Under the pieces are notes generated by a model. That model made no database searches, was not told the origin of the DNA, and worked only from the letters and a program-made list of their open reading frames with translations. From Saprospiraceae bacterium (GTDB lineage: Bacteria > Bacteroidota > Bacteroidia > Chitinophagales > Saprospiraceae), in the NCBI GenBank assembly GCA_028282725.1, contig JANQHF010000126.1, forward strand, positions 1-64,000: DNA of 64,000 nucleotides, in the 5' to 3' direction. A program made the position numbers and the translations under genes. This document shows positions 52,614-62,700 of this stretch, in pieces. Position 1 is the stretch's first letter, and every line of letters starts with the position of its first letter.

Positions 52614-54344
52614 ATGTTTTTGTTCGTACTGCACGTGTTGGTTTCTTTGGGTTTTTGCTTTTCTCATCAAAATTTAAAAAGACCTTTATCGGCAATATAT
52701 GTTGACGAATGGAAAAAATTCTATCCATCAAAAGCGTACCGGAGAGGTTTCCATGCATCGATTTATGATATGGAAGACTATTCTACCGCCTCAATTCGGA
52801 ATTGGATCGCATTCAATGAAAGTGTTTTATCGTCTCTATCCAAAGAAACCGGTGAAAAACCTCTGTCTAAAGAGATCAATGAACGCTTGTTGAGATCACA
52901 GATTCATTCAGAACTGGTGCAGTGGAAAGAAAAAGAAAAATTTAAAAGCTCCCTGACTCTATACTCCTCTGTTTTAGCGAATTCCCTATCCAACGTTTTG
53001 AATGCTCGCTTTCTAAATGCTTCGGAAAAAAATGAGATCATTTGTTCGAGGTTTGATTTGATCATTCAATTGATTCAAAACTCAAAAGAGAACTTAAAGA
53101 GAGGAAGTACCCAGGAATTACATCGCGGAATTGCACAACTGAAAAGATTCCGCGAATATGTAATCTCAGAAATTTCAAATTACGAGCAATCATCATTGAT
53201 TGAAATCACGTGCTTCGACTTCCAGCTAAAGAAGATCCGTTTGATGGATGCTATTGATGACCTTGTCGTATTTGTGACGGATCAAATTTTGCCTTACGGA
53301 ACAGATGAAAGCCGAATTTTAGGACAGAAAGAATATGCATCTGCTCTCAAACAATATATTGGATTTGAACTCACTCCTGATCAATTGGCCGAAATGGCCC
53401 TGGCCGAGATTAAATCGGTAAAATCTCTGATTACAAAGAAGTCTGAATCCTATGTCTTGCAGCGATATCCGGATCAATCCCTTCCGGTAAACGACGGGGA
53501 AATCATTGATCTCGCTTTTGCGGATATGGAAAAAGACGCGCCCGGGAATGGTACTGAATACCTGGCCTTTTGGGAAAACCTGGCCGATGCATCCCTGGCA
53601 TTCTTAAAAGAGCGGGATATCATGACTATTCCTGAAGAAAATTATCTAAGCATTCGTCCGGCCCCTGAAAGTGCGGGATCTGCAGCACGAATTGGTTGGG
53701 TGGACGTAGCGCCACCTTTTACTCCCAATCCCTGGACCACTTTGTATCTGCCATCTATTCCCGATACGCTGGATACACAGGAACAAATTGATTTTTGGTC
53801 ATCGTTTAACAAACCGTTCAACCGCATGATCGTCATCCATGAATTAATCCCGGGTCATTACATGCAAAACCTGATTGCCCGCAAAAATCCACATGCGGTG
53901 CGACTCTTATTTCCATATGGTCCCTATTCCGAGGGATGGGCCACATTTTGTGAAATGGTGGCACTCGATGAAGGTTGGGAATCAGAACGTCCATTGACCT
54001 ACCTGGCACACTTGCGCAAAAGACTGGAAAATGCCAATCGTGCGTATACTTCCGTAATGGCTCATTGTCAGGAATGGAACGAAGAAGATGTATACCAATT
54101 TTCCATTGAGCAATCATTGCTTGCTCCGCAATTTGCCAAGAGTTTGTGGGGACGATTGATGCGATCACCCATGCAAATGACCTCTTACTTTTTCGGTGGA
54201 GTGCAATTCAGAGAACTTTATAAAAATGAAAAAGAGAGATTGGGAGATAGATTCCAGCTAAAGGAATTTATGGATACGATTCTTAAGAGTGGCCCGATTG
54301 CCATTGATGATTTTTATCAAATATTTGAACGATCAAAAGGATAA
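52614..54344 (+). CDS. DUF885 family protein (putative zinc peptidase)
   Basis: The 576-residue protein has a signal-like start (MFLFVLHVLVSLGFCFSHQ), a long helical N-terminal half, and in the C-terminal half the zinc motif HELIPGHYMQN near residue 409 with the second ligand region SEGWATFCEMVALDEG near 440. This matches the HExxH...E layout of DUF885 proteins, related to M3/M32-like helical peptidases, here likely periplasmic. The frame is intact. Neighbours are pseudogene remnants, so no operon context helps. Confidence 0.85.
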   Translation: MFLFVLHVLVSLGFCFSHQNLKRPLSAIYVDEWKKFYPSKAYRRGFHASIYDMEDYSTASIRNWIAFNESVLSSLSKETGEKPLSKEINERLLRSQIHSELVQWKEKEKFKSSLTLYSSVLANSLSNVLNARFLNASEKNEIICSRFDLIIQLIQNSKENLKRGSTQELHRGIAQLKRFREYVISEISNYEQSSLIEITCFDFQLKKIRLMDAIDDLVVFVTDQILPYGTDESRILGQKEYASALKQYIGFELTPDQLAEMALAEIKSVKSLITKKSESYVLQRYPDQSLPVNDGEIIDLAFADMEKDAPGNGTEYLAFWENLADASLAFLKERDIMTIPEENYLSIRPAPESAGSAARIGWVDVAPPFTPNPWTTLYLPSIPDTLDTQEQIDFWSSFNKPFNRMIVIHELIPGHYMQNLIARKNPHAVRLLFPYGPYSEGWATFCEMVALDEGWESERPLTYLAHLRKRLENANRAYTSVMAHCQEWNEEDVYQFSIEQSLLAPQFAKSLWGRLMRSPMQMTSYFFGGVQFRELYKNEKERLGDRFQLKEFMDTILKSGPIAIDDFYQIFERSKG

Positions 54345-54426
54345 TTAGCAAGTCGATGGACTAGAATGAAAGGACGTCATAAGTTTCTGGCATATTAAGT
54401 ACAGGATTGGACATTACTTTAATATC

Positions 54427-55355
54427 ATGATCATTCGAAAACTGATTTTCACAGCTTTGATGATGTATTGTCACGCGGCCCTCATATCTCAAAGAGACAT
54501 TTCGACTGATTCACTATTACAAATAAAGGATGCAAAAAGACTTACGGATGATTGCGCTTTCGAACGTCTTTATCTCAAAAGTCCCGGAATCTCTGTCTCC
54601 CGGTCGAGTGGAAGTCCGGAAGATCCGCTCTTCATTAGAATTAGATGTATCAACACCTTGCAAAGAGATATGGATCCACTAATTGTAGTCAATGGTATGC
54701 CGGGTTACCCTGCTTCATTGCTTCGGCCGGAGAACATTAGGCACATACGCGTCCTGAAAACCGCTGCCCAATCTTCTTATTGTGGCATCAAAGGCGGGAA
54801 AGGTGTCATATAAGTTCCGCTAAAAGATCAACAGGAAGACTTTATTTCATTTCAATCCGGGCTCAGATTATCCAATGTGTTAAGATATGTTGACGTCTTA
54901 TCCCGCCGAAGGGTACCGGAGTTTCTTCGGATCAAATAATAACAGAGGACTAATTCAAAAAATAAGGATCTATACCTTAGTCATACACTTAGTTCACCTC
55001 TGCTATTTTGTTTTCCACAAATTCTTGTTTAACTAACAAAAGAAAAAAGCCAAAAAGAAAATTATATATAACGATAGTCGCTAATGTCTAAAAATCCTTG
55101 CTATCGCAATACTATAGGTCATACACGCACATCGGTTGTAAAATTCCTGTCAAAGCATTATTCCGTATCTTGAATATGCAGGTGAATTTTGATGCTCAAA
55201 ATCTCTTTGTCATCACCGGATATCGCGGAATTGACCCCGGGGTAAGATGGTAGGGTCAAGTCTCATATATCAATCCATTGACCATAGGTACAGACCGAAG
55301 AAACACTCAATACTTTGAGAGAAGTTTTCATACTTCGCTGTCCATTTCATTCTAA
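54427..55355 (+). pseudogene. SusC/RagA TonB-dependent receptor reduced to its plug and C-terminal end
   Basis: A 128-residue frame (54427-54813) encodes a signal peptide and a plug domain in which SPEDPLFIRIRCINT, DPLIVVNGMPGYPASLL, ENIRHIRVLKTAAQS and YCGIKGGKGVI match SusC plug motifs. A TAA stops it where the family continues ITTKxG. The same frame reads on as DFISFQSGLRLSNVLRYVDV to about 54940. On the same strand, near 55170-55355, a further piece reads NMQVNFDAQNLFVITGYRGI, DPGVRW, then TAG and GQVSYINPLTIGTDRRN, ending SLSISF, the SusC C-terminus. About 700 residues of barrel are missing. The remaining 54941-55170 holds nothing else I can support. Confidence 0.72.
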
Positions 55356-55405
55356 AATAGGATATTGTTGCAGTCTGCGGAAGAAGAAAGACAAATAACA
55401 GTTTT

Positions 55406-56458
55406 ATGGTGAGACGATTTGAATTAAGACCGGGTTATACTATTTCAAAAATAATCAAAGGAGCATGGCATCTTGCCGGAGGTCACGGTACAATTGATCC
55501 CGACAGGGCCATTGAAGATATGCGAGCCTTTGTAGAAGCTGGTATCACAACATTTGATTGCGCCGACATATATACAGGAGTAGAAGAATTGATCGGACAA
55601 TTTCTGTCCCGTTACAAATCTTCTTTTTCAAATGGCAATCTCCCTCCAGTCCAGGTCCACACTAAATATGTCCCGGATTATGATGCCCTGGCAACGCTTA
55701 GTTCACGAGACACCGAGGCAATCATTGATCGCTCGTTAAAGCGTCTTGGAGTTGAACGTTTGGACCTTGTACAATTTGCCTGGTGGGACTATTCTATACC
55801 GGGATATATTGAAACCGCCTTGGATCTCAAACAGCTTCAGCAAAAAGGAAAAATCAGATATATCGGACTTACCAATTTCGACGCACACCGAATCCGGGAA
55901 TTTGTCGATAATGAAATCGACATCATTGCCCACCAGGTACAATATTCCATACTCGATCGTCGCATTGAGGCGAATCAATTGGAATTAGCCAAAGCCCATG
56001 ACTTTTCATTTTTGACATACGGTTCTGTGGCAGGAGGATTTTTGAGCAATCGTTACCTTCATCTTGAAGAACCATCCTCACCACTTGAAAATCGATCCCT
56101 GACCAAGTACAAGCTAATCGTAGATGAATTTGGTGGTTGGGATCTATTCCAGGAATCCTTGCGGAACCTGGATGAAATTTCCAAAAAGTATCAGGTTGGT
56201 ATTGCAGAAATAGCCATCCGGTACGTCCTTCAGAAGGACTGTGTTGCCGCAGTGATTGTCGGTGCAAGAAACAAAGCACATCTTTCCAATTTATCCCGCA
56301 TCGGCACCCTTCAATTAAATGAAAGCGACATTGCTTTGATCCATTCGGTAACGAACAAAGCCCGAGGTCCCCAAGGTCCATTTTATGCATTAGAGCGGGA
56401 TAAGGAAGGCAAACATGGCTCCATAATGAAATACAATCTCAATAAACAGGAAGGCTAA
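55406..56458 (+). CDS. Aldo/keto reductase
   Basis: The 350-residue protein has the AKR barrel order: FDCADIYTGVEELIGQFL with the catalytic Tyr region, Lys in VHTKYVPDY, the LVQFAWWDYS segment, IRYIGLTNFDAHRIREF and the C-terminal cofactor-binding IVGARNKAHLSNL. The expected His after the VQ of strand four is replaced by Phe/Ala (VQFAWW, often VQ-HWW). It reduces or oxidises a carbonyl or sugar-type substrate with NADP. It begins 50 bp after the SusC remnant and is followed by NhaC and a TIGR04076 gene on the same strand. Confidence 0.85.
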   Translation: MVRRFELRPGYTISKIIKGAWHLAGGHGTIDPDRAIEDMRAFVEAGITTFDCADIYTGVEELIGQFLSRYKSSFSNGNLPPVQVHTKYVPDYDALATLSSRDTEAIIDRSLKRLGVERLDLVQFAWWDYSIPGYIETALDLKQLQQKGKIRYIGLTNFDAHRIREFVDNEIDIIAHQVQYSILDRRIEANQLELAKAHDFSFLTYGSVAGGFLSNRYLHLEEPSSPLENRSLTKYKLIVDEFGGWDLFQESLRNLDEISKKYQVGIAEIAIRYVLQKDCVAAVIVGARNKAHLSNLSRIGTLQLNESDIALIHSVTNKARGPQGPFYALERDKEGKHGSIMKYNLNKQEG

Positions 56459-56496
56459 CAATCGAACAATAGACAGTATTCAGAATTATCTTTAAA

Positions 56497-57915
56497 GTGA
56501 GCAGTGAATCAATAGCCAATTCTTCAGATCCGGAAACAGGTCAGGATCTTTTGCAATACCACGGAGGTCTGATGGGTGCCATTCTACCTTTCCTCGTCTT
56601 GATTATCGGTGTAATGGCAATAGCCTTGTCCGGGGCTCCTGATGAAAAGGGATTCTGGCCTATATTGATTCTTGCCCTTGGTGTGGGATTGATGTTGTGC
56701 AAGGACAGGACGGCGTACAGCAATGCAGTGATCGATGGCATGTCTGACAGGATTGTCATGATCATGATCACAGCCTGGATCCTGGCGTCGATTGTCGGTG
56801 TTCTGATGACCATTACAGGCTTTGTTGAGGCTCTGACCTGGCTTGTATCAAGTTTTGAGTTAGGTCCTTCCGGATATGTGCTTTCTGCATTTATTATTTG
56901 TTGTATTGTTTCATTATCGACGGGATCAAGTTTCGCTACGATCTTAATCTGTGCACCGATCCTTTATCCCGTCGGGGGGCTCCTGGGGGCACATACTCCT
57001 ACCCTTGCAGGTACGATATTAGCCGGGGCTACATTCGGAGATTTCATTGCACCCATATCCGACACAACGATATCGAGTGCCCTGAGTCAGAAGGCCGATA
57101 TAGGGGCCACCGTAAAAAGCAGGATCAAATATATTTGGCCCGCTACTCTCCTGGCAATTATTGCATTCTGGATCAGTTCTGTGATCAACAGCGGATCTTC
57201 GGTTCAACAGACAATTGATCATTCCGGAAGTCCAAATGGACTGCCCATGCTCCTTGTACCCGTGCTCATCATCTGGCTGTTCCTCTTAAAAAAGCACTTG
57301 TTACATGGTTTGATGGCAGGCCTTCTATTCGGAACAGTCATTAGCATTCTTTTCGGCTTACTTCCATATGATCAGCTAATTTCTCTTGACCTCGAGAATT
57401 TTGTGGCGCGAAGTTTTGTGATAGATGGTATCAATCGCGCCGTCGGAATAAGCTTTTTTACAATTCTGTTGATGGGACTGGTCGGAACGGTCAAAGCAAG
57501 CGGTTTGATGAATCAAATACTTGAATTTGCTGAAAAGCGAAGCAAGACAATACAGCAGGGAGAAACCTGGATTTCGGGAGTGGTGTCTGTCGCAGTTCTT
57601 CTCACAACTCACAGTATCGTTGCCATTCTCATGGTAGCGGACTTCACGAGATCTTCCGGAGGCAGGTTGGGCATCAATCCGGTCAGAAGAGCCAATTTGC
57701 TGAGTCTTTTCGTTTGCGTATTCCCCTTTGTTTTACCCTATTTCATCCCGGTTATACTGATGGCAGGCATGACCACATCCGGCGAAGAATTCCAAATACC
57801 TTCTGTAGCACCTCTTTATGTGGGCTTGTATAACTTTTTATCCTGGGCTCTACTGCTCACAGCAATCGTAGCCGTGCTTTTTGGTTATGGACGGAAAGAA
57901 GATAATAAGTTGTAA
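56497..57915 (+). CDS. NhaC family Na+/H+ antiporter
   Basis: The 472-residue protein starts at GTG and has about 11-12 membrane helices. NhaC features include LMGAILPFLVLIIGVMAIAL, the discontinuous-helix region STGSSFATILICAPILYPVG, the polar AGATFGDFIAPISDTTISSA segment with the conserved Asp residues, and GRLGINPVRRANLLSLFVCV near the end. NhaC exchangers move Na+ out and protons in, or in related branches carry malate/lactate. It is 38 bp after the aldo/keto reductase gene, suggesting an operon. Confidence 0.88.
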   Translation: MSSESIANSSDPETGQDLLQYHGGLMGAILPFLVLIIGVMAIALSGAPDEKGFWPILILALGVGLMLCKDRTAYSNAVIDGMSDRIVMIMITAWILASIVGVLMTITGFVEALTWLVSSFELGPSGYVLSAFIICCIVSLSTGSSFATILICAPILYPVGGLLGAHTPTLAGTILAGATFGDFIAPISDTTISSALSQKADIGATVKSRIKYIWPATLLAIIAFWISSVINSGSSVQQTIDHSGSPNGLPMLLVPVLIIWLFLLKKHLLHGLMAGLLFGTVISILFGLLPYDQLISLDLENFVARSFVIDGINRAVGISFFTILLMGLVGTVKASGLMNQILEFAEKRSKTIQQGETWISGVVSVAVLLTTHSIVAILMVADFTRSSGGRLGINPVRRANLLSLFVCVFPFVLPYFIPVILMAGMTTSGEEFQIPSVAPLYVGLYNFLSWALLLTAIVAVLFGYGRKEDNKL

Positions 57916-57924
57916 ATTAATCAA

Positions 57925-58293
57925 ATGAAAGAGAGCCCCGATTTAAGAGATGACCAGTTTCAAATATACGACCTGACTGTAGTCGTCGAAAGTATTGATG
58001 GAAACTGCACTTGTGCAATGTCGGTGGGAGATGAGTTTTATATGAAGGGTGGTAAGATATCGCTTCCCCCGGATCAGGACTATTGTGTGTATGCCCTGAA
58101 TTCGGTGTTGCCTTTGCTTCCTGCTAAGCAACGTCAGAATGCCCCTGCGGACTGGATGGAAACGGATGCGCGAGTCATTTGCCCGGATCCGGAATGCAAG
58201 TTGATCATGCGCATTGACCGGAATCAATTGCGCACTCTGGATCACGATGATGTTAGTCCAGTCCCCTGGTCCGGGATTAAGGATGAAAGGTAA
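57925..58293 (+). CDS. TIGR04076 family protein
   Basis: The 122-residue protein matches the TIGR04076 family: a DLTVVVESIDGNCTCAMSVG start with GDEFYMKGG, the central CVYALNSVLPLLPAKQ, and an ending VICPDPECKLIMRIDR. Cys positions are CTC, YCVYA and CPDPEC. The family has no established role; it is sometimes found beside sulfur- or metal-related redox genes. It lies 9 bp after the NhaC gene and is the last gene of the unit. Confidence 0.75.
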   Translation: MKESPDLRDDQFQIYDLTVVVESIDGNCTCAMSVGDEFYMKGGKISLPPDQDYCVYALNSVLPLLPAKQRQNAPADWMETDARVICPDPECKLIMRIDRNQLRTLDHDDVSPVPWSGIKDER

Positions 58294-58348
58294 GTGATCG
58301 GACAACAACATTCTCTCTTGCGTCCTCGATTGAGAAAAGAGAAGGGTC

Positions 58349-58381
58349 AGCTTTACTAAACTTCAAAAGTTTGGTAAAGCT
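58349..58381. terminator. 33-nt hairpin family, copy 2
   Basis: AGCTTTACTAAACTT, loop CAA, AAGTTTGGTAAAGCT: a 15-bp stem with one wobble position. It is 56 bp after the stop of the TIGR04076 gene. It shares the flank GGGTCAGCTTTAC with copy 3 and the core with copy 1. Confidence 0.65.
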
Positions 58382-58496
58382 TGGAATTAAACCTTATGCG
58401 AAGACGCTTAAAGTAACGGGCAATACGTTATCACTGTATTAATTCTTATGCAAACCGCACTCATAAAATATTGAATATCAGCAATTTAGGTCTGAT

Positions 58497-58532
58497 GTTA
58501 CATATCTGAAGGTATTTGTTACATATCTGAAG
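58497..58532. repeat. Two 15-bp direct repeats 21 bp apart
   Basis: GTTACATATCTGAAG occurs at 58497-58511 and 58518-58532, exactly two helical turns apart, ending 19 bp before the LuxR-type start codon at 58552. The spacing is typical of two protein-binding half-sites on one DNA face, for instance a LuxR-type dimer activating or repressing the LuxR-S74 unit. Confidence 0.45.
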
Positions 58533-58551
58533 CCTTCCTTCAACTTTCCGG

Positions 58552-58875
58552 ATGAATTTTGAACCATCCGGCATCAAAGCAAGCCGAAGCATTCTTCTGG
58601 TGGCGTCGGAGTCATATAATTCATCAACTATGAAATCCTTTATTGAACCAATTACCTCAAGAGAATACGAGGTTCTGCAATTGCTGGCACATGGATACAC
58701 ATCACGGGAGTTGGCTCAAGAACTATTTATAAGCATTGAGACCGTCCATAGTCACAGGAAAAACCTCAATAAGAAACTCGGTGTCCGCACGACGGGAGGA
58801 TTAATAGGAAAGAGCTTTGAGATCGGACTGCTCTCTGCCAGGTTCGAAACAAAATCTGATTTGCAAAAAAACTAA
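58552..58875 (+). CDS. Small LuxR-type HTH protein
   Basis: The 107-residue protein (about 81 if translation begins at ATG 58630) is a bare LuxR helix-turn-helix: ITSREYEVLQLLAHGYTSRE, LFISIETVHSHRKNLNKKL and the RTTGGLIGKSFEIGLLSARF tail. It resembles the 72-residue protein at 40189 over its whole length. It is followed four bases later by the start of an S74-chaperone protein gene, suggesting coexpression. No receiver or sensor domain is present. Confidence 0.82.
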   Translation: MNFEPSGIKASRSILLVASESYNSSTMKSFIEPITSREYEVLQLLAHGYTSRELAQELFISIETVHSHRKNLNKKLGVRTTGGLIGKSFEIGLLSARFETKSDLQKN

Positions 58876-58879
58876 ATAC

Positions 58880-59698
58880 ATGATTATGAAACAATTATTT
58901 ACTATTTCTTATCTGACATTGCTCTTCATCATATTCAGTGCATCTGCAACACATGCCCAAATCACGGCATTATCGGCTGACGGAGGCATACAGTTGACCA
59001 GAGAAATTCCGACTCATGAAATCCTGTATACAGGTCCATCCGCTCTGAACATTTATAATCAAATGAACAACGCTGTTCACCTGGGTACAAGCAATTCGCC
59101 AAGGTTATCCATTTCCGGCGGGGGGAAAGTCGGTATTGGTCTTACCAATCCAGTCATCGATCTACAGATCAAACAACAATCGGCCGCCGATGCCAATCCG
59201 GATGGCCTTGTCAACAACCCCTCTGGCCTAATGATCGAAGCACCGGATGATTCTGCCGTATTAATGTATATAGACAACAGTAACGACTTAAATTTTGCGT
59301 TTGGTGCAGGTATATTGACTACTCAGCGATCCTGGATACAGGATACGAGTGGGGATTACTTCAACACCTCCGACCGGCGGTTAAAAACTAATATTTACGG
59401 GATGTCATCTGTCCTCGAAAATGTATTGGAATTGAGACCTTCATTTTACCAGTTTCGAGATAACAAAGATCAAACTATGGAAATTGGCTTGATTGCACAG
59501 GAAGTAGAAAAGCTCTTTCCTGAAGTCGTAACTACCAAGAACGGGATGAAAGCAATTTGCTACAGCAAATTATCAGTCCTTGCGATAAAGGCGATACAGG
59601 AGCAACAAAGAGAGATCGACAGGCTTGTTGAGCTGGAAAGTCGGCTGAATGCCCTTGAGTCCAGAATGAATACCTCGTCGTTCTCTTCTGAAGAATAA
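58880..59698 (+). CDS. Second exported S74 (endosialidase-type) chaperone protein
   Basis: The protein has 272 residues from ATG 58880; an in-frame start at 58817 would overlap the LuxR gene and add a non-signal leader. It has a signal peptide (MKQLFTISYLTLLFIIFSAS), a short beta-rich segment (SISGGGKVGIGLTNP), and an S74-type C-terminal domain starting at TSDRRLKTNIYGMSSVLENV near residue 170, with IGLIAQEVEKLFPEVV and a coiled-coil tail (LVELESRLNALESRM). It is shorter than the 496-residue paralogue at 38635, mainly by lacking its long middle. The two LuxR-S74 pairs are paralogous modules. Confidence 0.85.
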   Translation: MIMKQLFTISYLTLLFIIFSASATHAQITALSADGGIQLTREIPTHEILYTGPSALNIYNQMNNAVHLGTSNSPRLSISGGGKVGIGLTNPVIDLQIKQQSAADANPDGLVNNPSGLMIEAPDDSAVLMYIDNSNDLNFAFGAGILTTQRSWIQDTSGDYFNTSDRRLKTNIYGMSSVLENVLELRPSFYQFRDNKDQTMEIGLIAQEVEKLFPEVVTTKNGMKAICYSKLSVLAIKAIQEQQREIDRLVELESRLNALESRMNTSSFSSEE

Positions 59699-59734
59699 TA
59701 AATATTTGTCTTAAACTGAGCAACAAAACAGGTT

Positions 59735-62700
59735 TTAGACCTCACTTTGAGCAAATGCCTTTGGGGTGACTCCATAGACTTCTTTAAAACAAGTAGAGAA
59801 GTAGAAGGGGCTTGAGAAACCCACCTCATAGGCAATTTCGGAAACTGACAATTGGCTTGTTCTTAGTAGATTCCTTGCCGTCTTCAATCTTTGATTGCGA
59901 AGGAAGGCTGATGCAGATAAATTAGTGAGAGCTTTCAGTTTGCGATGGAGTTGCATCCTGCTCATATACATGGCTTGAGCAAAATCATTGATCGTGAAAT
60001 TGGAATTGCCAAGATGTGATTTCAACACGGATTGGATATTTCTCCAGAATTGCTTATCCGCATCGTTCTTAGATAAAAGATCAGGATTTATAAAACTGGA
60101 TTCGAGGTATTTTTCCCGGATCATTTCTCTCGATCTGATCAGATTTTCAACCCTTGTTCTGAGTTCTTCCTGAGAAAAGGGCTTGGTAATAAAATCATCG
60201 GCACCGGTCTTCAATCCTTTTAATTTTTCCACCTCGTTGTGATTGGCGGTCAGCATGATAAAAGGAATATGACTCGTTTTATGATCGCGTTTAACCTCTG
60301 ATAAAAATTCATGCCCATTCATAACCGGCATCATAAGATCTGAAATGATAATGTCCGGTATATACTTCCTGGCTGCTTCTATGCCTTTTTGACCATCAGG
60401 TGCACTCACAATTCGATATTCACTGTCAAACAGACGGTCCAGGTATTTTCGCATATCGACGTTGTCTTCAACTATGAGGATTGAAGACTCATCCACAATT
60501 ACGGACATGGTTTGATCTGGTCCTTCCGGATGAACAAGGGACGGCTTTTCAATTTGAGGCTCAAAAAATTCATCCTCAATAATTTCCAGACCTTGATAAA
60601 ATGATTTGTCTACAGGAAACTTCAATCCGAAAGTGGAACCTTCATTCTCCTTTGAAATTACAGAAAGTTCTCCTTTATGCAGTCTGGTCAGACTATGCGA
60701 TAATGCAAGACCTATCCCTATTCCCTCTGGATTATTTCCATCTTTTTCAATCTTGAAATAGCGATCGAAGACTTTTTCTGCATTTTTTTCGCTGATCCCG
60801 ATACCTGTATCGGATACTGTTATGTGAGCCCATTGGTTCTTTATTGAAGCCTCGACCAAGACTTGTCCTTCACGGGTAAATTTGAATGCATTACTCAATA
60901 AATTGGTTACAATGGTTTCTATACAATTAGGATCATAGAATGAGATTGATGCACAACTTTGGTCCAAATTTGCGATGAGACGGAGACCTCTTGATATGGC
61001 GGTAGACTCAAACGAAGCCACCAGGAATTTCAGATGAGAAAGTAAGTCTGCATTTCTAATTGAAAGATTTAATTTTCCATCTTCCAGCTGAGTCAAATCA
61101 TTGACACTTGAAGCCAGATGATTTAACCTGTCGGCATTTCTTTTGACCATCGAAAGTTGATCTCTTACATCACCGGAAATGTTCTTTGCTTTCAACAGGA
61201 CTTCGACCGGCCCCCTGATCAATGAAATTGGAGTGCGCAATTCATGTGAGATATCGGCGAACAATCGTGATTTAAGATGATCCAGCTCTTTCAATTTTTC
61301 ATTTGTTTGGGTTCTTTGTTTTGCTCTATAGTAGAACATAAAGGAAAAGCCGGACAAAAGCGAAAGCAGTGCAATTCCTCCATAGATGAATTGCTGATTC
61401 CTTGCAGATTGCTGACTTTGTTTCAATTTCAAATCAACGATTTCCTTTTCCTTCAAACTCGATTGGTATCGCGCCTCCATTTCCTGTAGGTCTGCGCTTA
61501 ACTTTTGAATGTTTACGGAGTCAGATAACTCCACGTAGGACATCAAGGTATCATATGCGACGGTAGCTGAACCCGCCATTCTATATGTACCGGCTAGTTT
61601 TCTAAGAATTTCACTCCTCTGGATATCTCCTATGTTGTATTCCAATGCCCTCTTGTAATAAGAGATGGATTGATCATAATCCCCCAGATCAGAATAAAAC
61701 CTGGCCAGCCTGGAAGAAATATTTACCGAACCAGCCATGTCGTTGCTCTCGAGGTAAATCTTTTCAGCCTGTTCATATAATAGCCCGGCCTCAGCGATCT
61801 GATTCAATTGTTCCTTGACTAAACCATAAGTCATGCTGATTTCAGCCACTTTTCTCATATGTCCACGATTCAGATACCCGTTTACTGCAGATTGCAGCAA
61901 TGAATCCGCCTTTGACAAATCTCCTAATTCCAAATAGATCTTTCCAAAGGTATAATCACTCGCATCCAATTGTTCGGCATTATCTGCTTTTCTTTCATAC
62001 GCCTCTCTCGCTTTTAACATGTATTCCAATGCCTGGTCATTATCCTTGATCACATCGAGATACAAATTGGCAATATTATGTAATGCTATACCCTGTCGGT
62101 ATGCCATGTTCTTCTCACTGGCTCTGCAAATGGAGTCAACTGCAATGAAATGATGCAGAGCTTCTACATGATTACCGGCACGCATCTCCAGGTTTCCCAG
62201 GGTGTTGTAACTCAGGGCAACAATATTCAGGTCATCGAAATGAGAAGATATTGTAATTCCTTTTTTCAAGTAATGCCTCGCGGAATCCGTCTCTCCCCGG
62301 ATATCAAAGATCAATGCTGCCCGGGAATAACATTCCGCTTCTTGTTTCGGTCTTCGCAGTGATCTTGCATACTCCGAAGATCTCAAAATATGGTGAATGG
62401 CCTCATCATATCGAGCACGTCTAAAATGATAGTAACCAAGCCAGAATTCATAGATGACCATTCCGTATCGATAATTACCGGATTCAGATATATCCTTAAT
62501 TTGATCCAGATAGATCAATGCCGTATCTCCTTCTACGTCGTTGGTATAATAAAACGAGATCCGTTGCAGTGCACTTACTTTTAAAGAATCGGATTCGAAT
62601 GGACGTGTAATCGATTCCAACAATGAGTCTATTCTGGCAGGTCGTTGAGCAGAAGCAGCCGGAAATTGCAATAAGAACAATATTGAGAAGAGAAATATGG

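Noticed and set aside
58880..59698. Prophage remnant because of the S74 domain
   Set aside because: No capsid, terminase, portal, integrase or attachment site was seen near either S74 gene; S74-type proteins with signal peptides are common chromosomal proteins in this phylum.
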